From: Saprolegnia diclina VS20
Lineage: Eukaryota; Oomycota; Saprolegniomycetes; Saprolegniales; Saprolegniaceae
NCBI RefSeq assembly: GCF_000281045.1
Contig: NW_008246077.1
Span: forward strand, 657,264 to 696,462
Reading direction: 5' to 3'
DNA length: 39,199 bases
A program made the translations under genes and the position numbers. The notes beneath the pieces were generated by a model. That model made no database searches. It was not told the DNA's origin and saw nothing but the letters and a program-made list of their open reading frames with translations. Shown here one piece after another: positions 38,811 to 39,199 of the stretch. The first letter of the stretch is position 1. Each line of letters opens with the position of its first letter.

Positions 38811-39199
38811 ATGGCCTCGCCCGGCCCACCGCCGATGGGCGCGCCCCAAGGACCGCCGCCAGGTACGACGACGCGGCTACGTCCATAGTGTCATGTACCA
38901 CCAGGTTTGCCACCCGCGCGCGGACCACCAGGTGCGATCTTTGGTTGCTCGCGGCGACACCGAGTGATGGAGTGTTGTAGGCGTTAGTGTCATTGGCGCA
39001 CCGCCTCCAGGTATCTCGTTGCCATGATGCGCAGTCGCATGAGTCGACGTGTACAGGACGAGGACCACCGCCAGGCGCTCCTCCGCCCGGTGTACCGCGA
39101 GGCCCGCCCCCTGGAGGACCTCCAGGAGGACCACCAGGACGAGGCCCGCCACCAGGAGGACCACCAGGACGAGGCCCGCCACCAGGAGGACCACCAGGA
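38811..39199 (+). CDS. Pro/Gly-rich protein, 5' part (runs off the window)
   Basis: ATG 38811 starts MASPGPPPMGAPQGPPPG. Three introns (38863-38904, 38932-38980, 39011-39056) all interrupt a glycine codon after its first base. They flank micro-exons of 27 nt (LPPARGPPG) and 30 nt (VSVIGAPPPG). Exon 4 from 39057 continues RGPPPGAPPPGVPRGPPPGG and then perfect repeats GPPGRGPPPG to the window edge. The composition resembles Pro-rich tails of RNA-binding or actin-regulatory (formin, WASP) proteins, or a collagen-like surface protein. The family cannot be decided from this fragment. The phase-1 intron pattern gives a continuous PPG frame. The other frame of exon 4 (charged residues) is less consistent. 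Confidence 0.65.
39090..39199 (+). repeat. 30-bp tandem repeat encoding PPG motifs
   Basis: CCAGGAGGACCACCAGGACG plus AGGCCCGCCA forms a 30 bp unit repeated perfectly at least twice before the window ends. A related shorter unit lies upstream from about 39110. It encodes GGPPGRGPPP-type repeats. Confidence 0.85.

Noticed and set aside
1..39199. Bacterial features such as operons, CRISPR arrays, insertion sequences, and tRNA/rRNA genes
   Set aside because: Spliced eukaryotic genes fill the window. I found no direct-repeat/spacer array, no transposase or reverse transcriptase, and no tRNA or rRNA gene.

Overview
This is a nuclear eukaryotic fragment, most likely from an oomycete of the Saprolegnia/Aphanomyces/Achlya type. 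It is GC-rich, very compact and coding on both strands. Nearly every gene is cut by 40-60 nt introns with a GTAC-type donor and a TAG acceptor. The gene content (enkurin, DZIP1, GAF-phosphodiesterases, an ankyrin-TKL kinase) fits a flagellate, zoospore-forming protist. The genus is an inference; no rRNA or mitochondrial marker is present. The gene models below were spliced by eye from reading frame, splice sites and family motifs.

Layout. 0.5-5.5 kb: a mitochondrial-type CDF metal transporter (+) meets a Cys-type glutathione peroxidase (-). A 0.7 kb empty stretch follows, then a mucin-like Thr/Pro-rich single-pass surface protein (-) and an uncertain small spliced gene (+). 5.5-12.1 kb: a housekeeping block. 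NOP14 (-) diverges from an enkurin-domain protein (+). SBDS (-) with an extra zinc finger diverges from the spliceosomal SNU23/ZMAT2 (+). 12.1-20.5 kb: two multi-GAF cyclic-nucleotide phosphodiesterases placed head to head. 20.6-25.9 kb: small or unknown genes. These are a hydrophobic multi-exon protein hidden from simple ORF finding, a secreted protein interrupted by a 476-base assembly gap, an aldo/keto-reductase-like protein lacking the usual catalytic His, and a possible short signal-anchor protein. Then comes about 1 kb with nothing convincing. 25.9-27.8 kb: an ankyrin-repeat kinase whose HRD motif reads HRN. 27.8-33.3 kb: an NYN/Zc3h12a-type RNase fused to a KH domain and a Q-rich tail (-), diverging from DZIP1 (+). 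33.3-39.2 kb: a degenerate Rab-like GTPase (-), DCAF7/WDR68 (+), a TPR + DNAJC8-type J-protein fusion (-), the RNA polymerase III subunit RPC4 (+), and the 5' end of a Pro/Gly-rich protein (+).

Most genes sit in divergent pairs sharing 90-550 bp promoters, often with CCAAT boxes (three spaced exactly 26 bp apart in one case). Convergent pairs end only 16-150 bp apart. The most striking single observation is a near-consensus U12-type AT-AC intron in the enkurin gene. Removing it restores the conserved spacing of the enkurin domain. Four enzyme-like proteins here have lost or changed invariant residues: the HRN kinase, the AKR-like protein, the GTPase, and a PDE with Asn in place of the purine-binding Gln.
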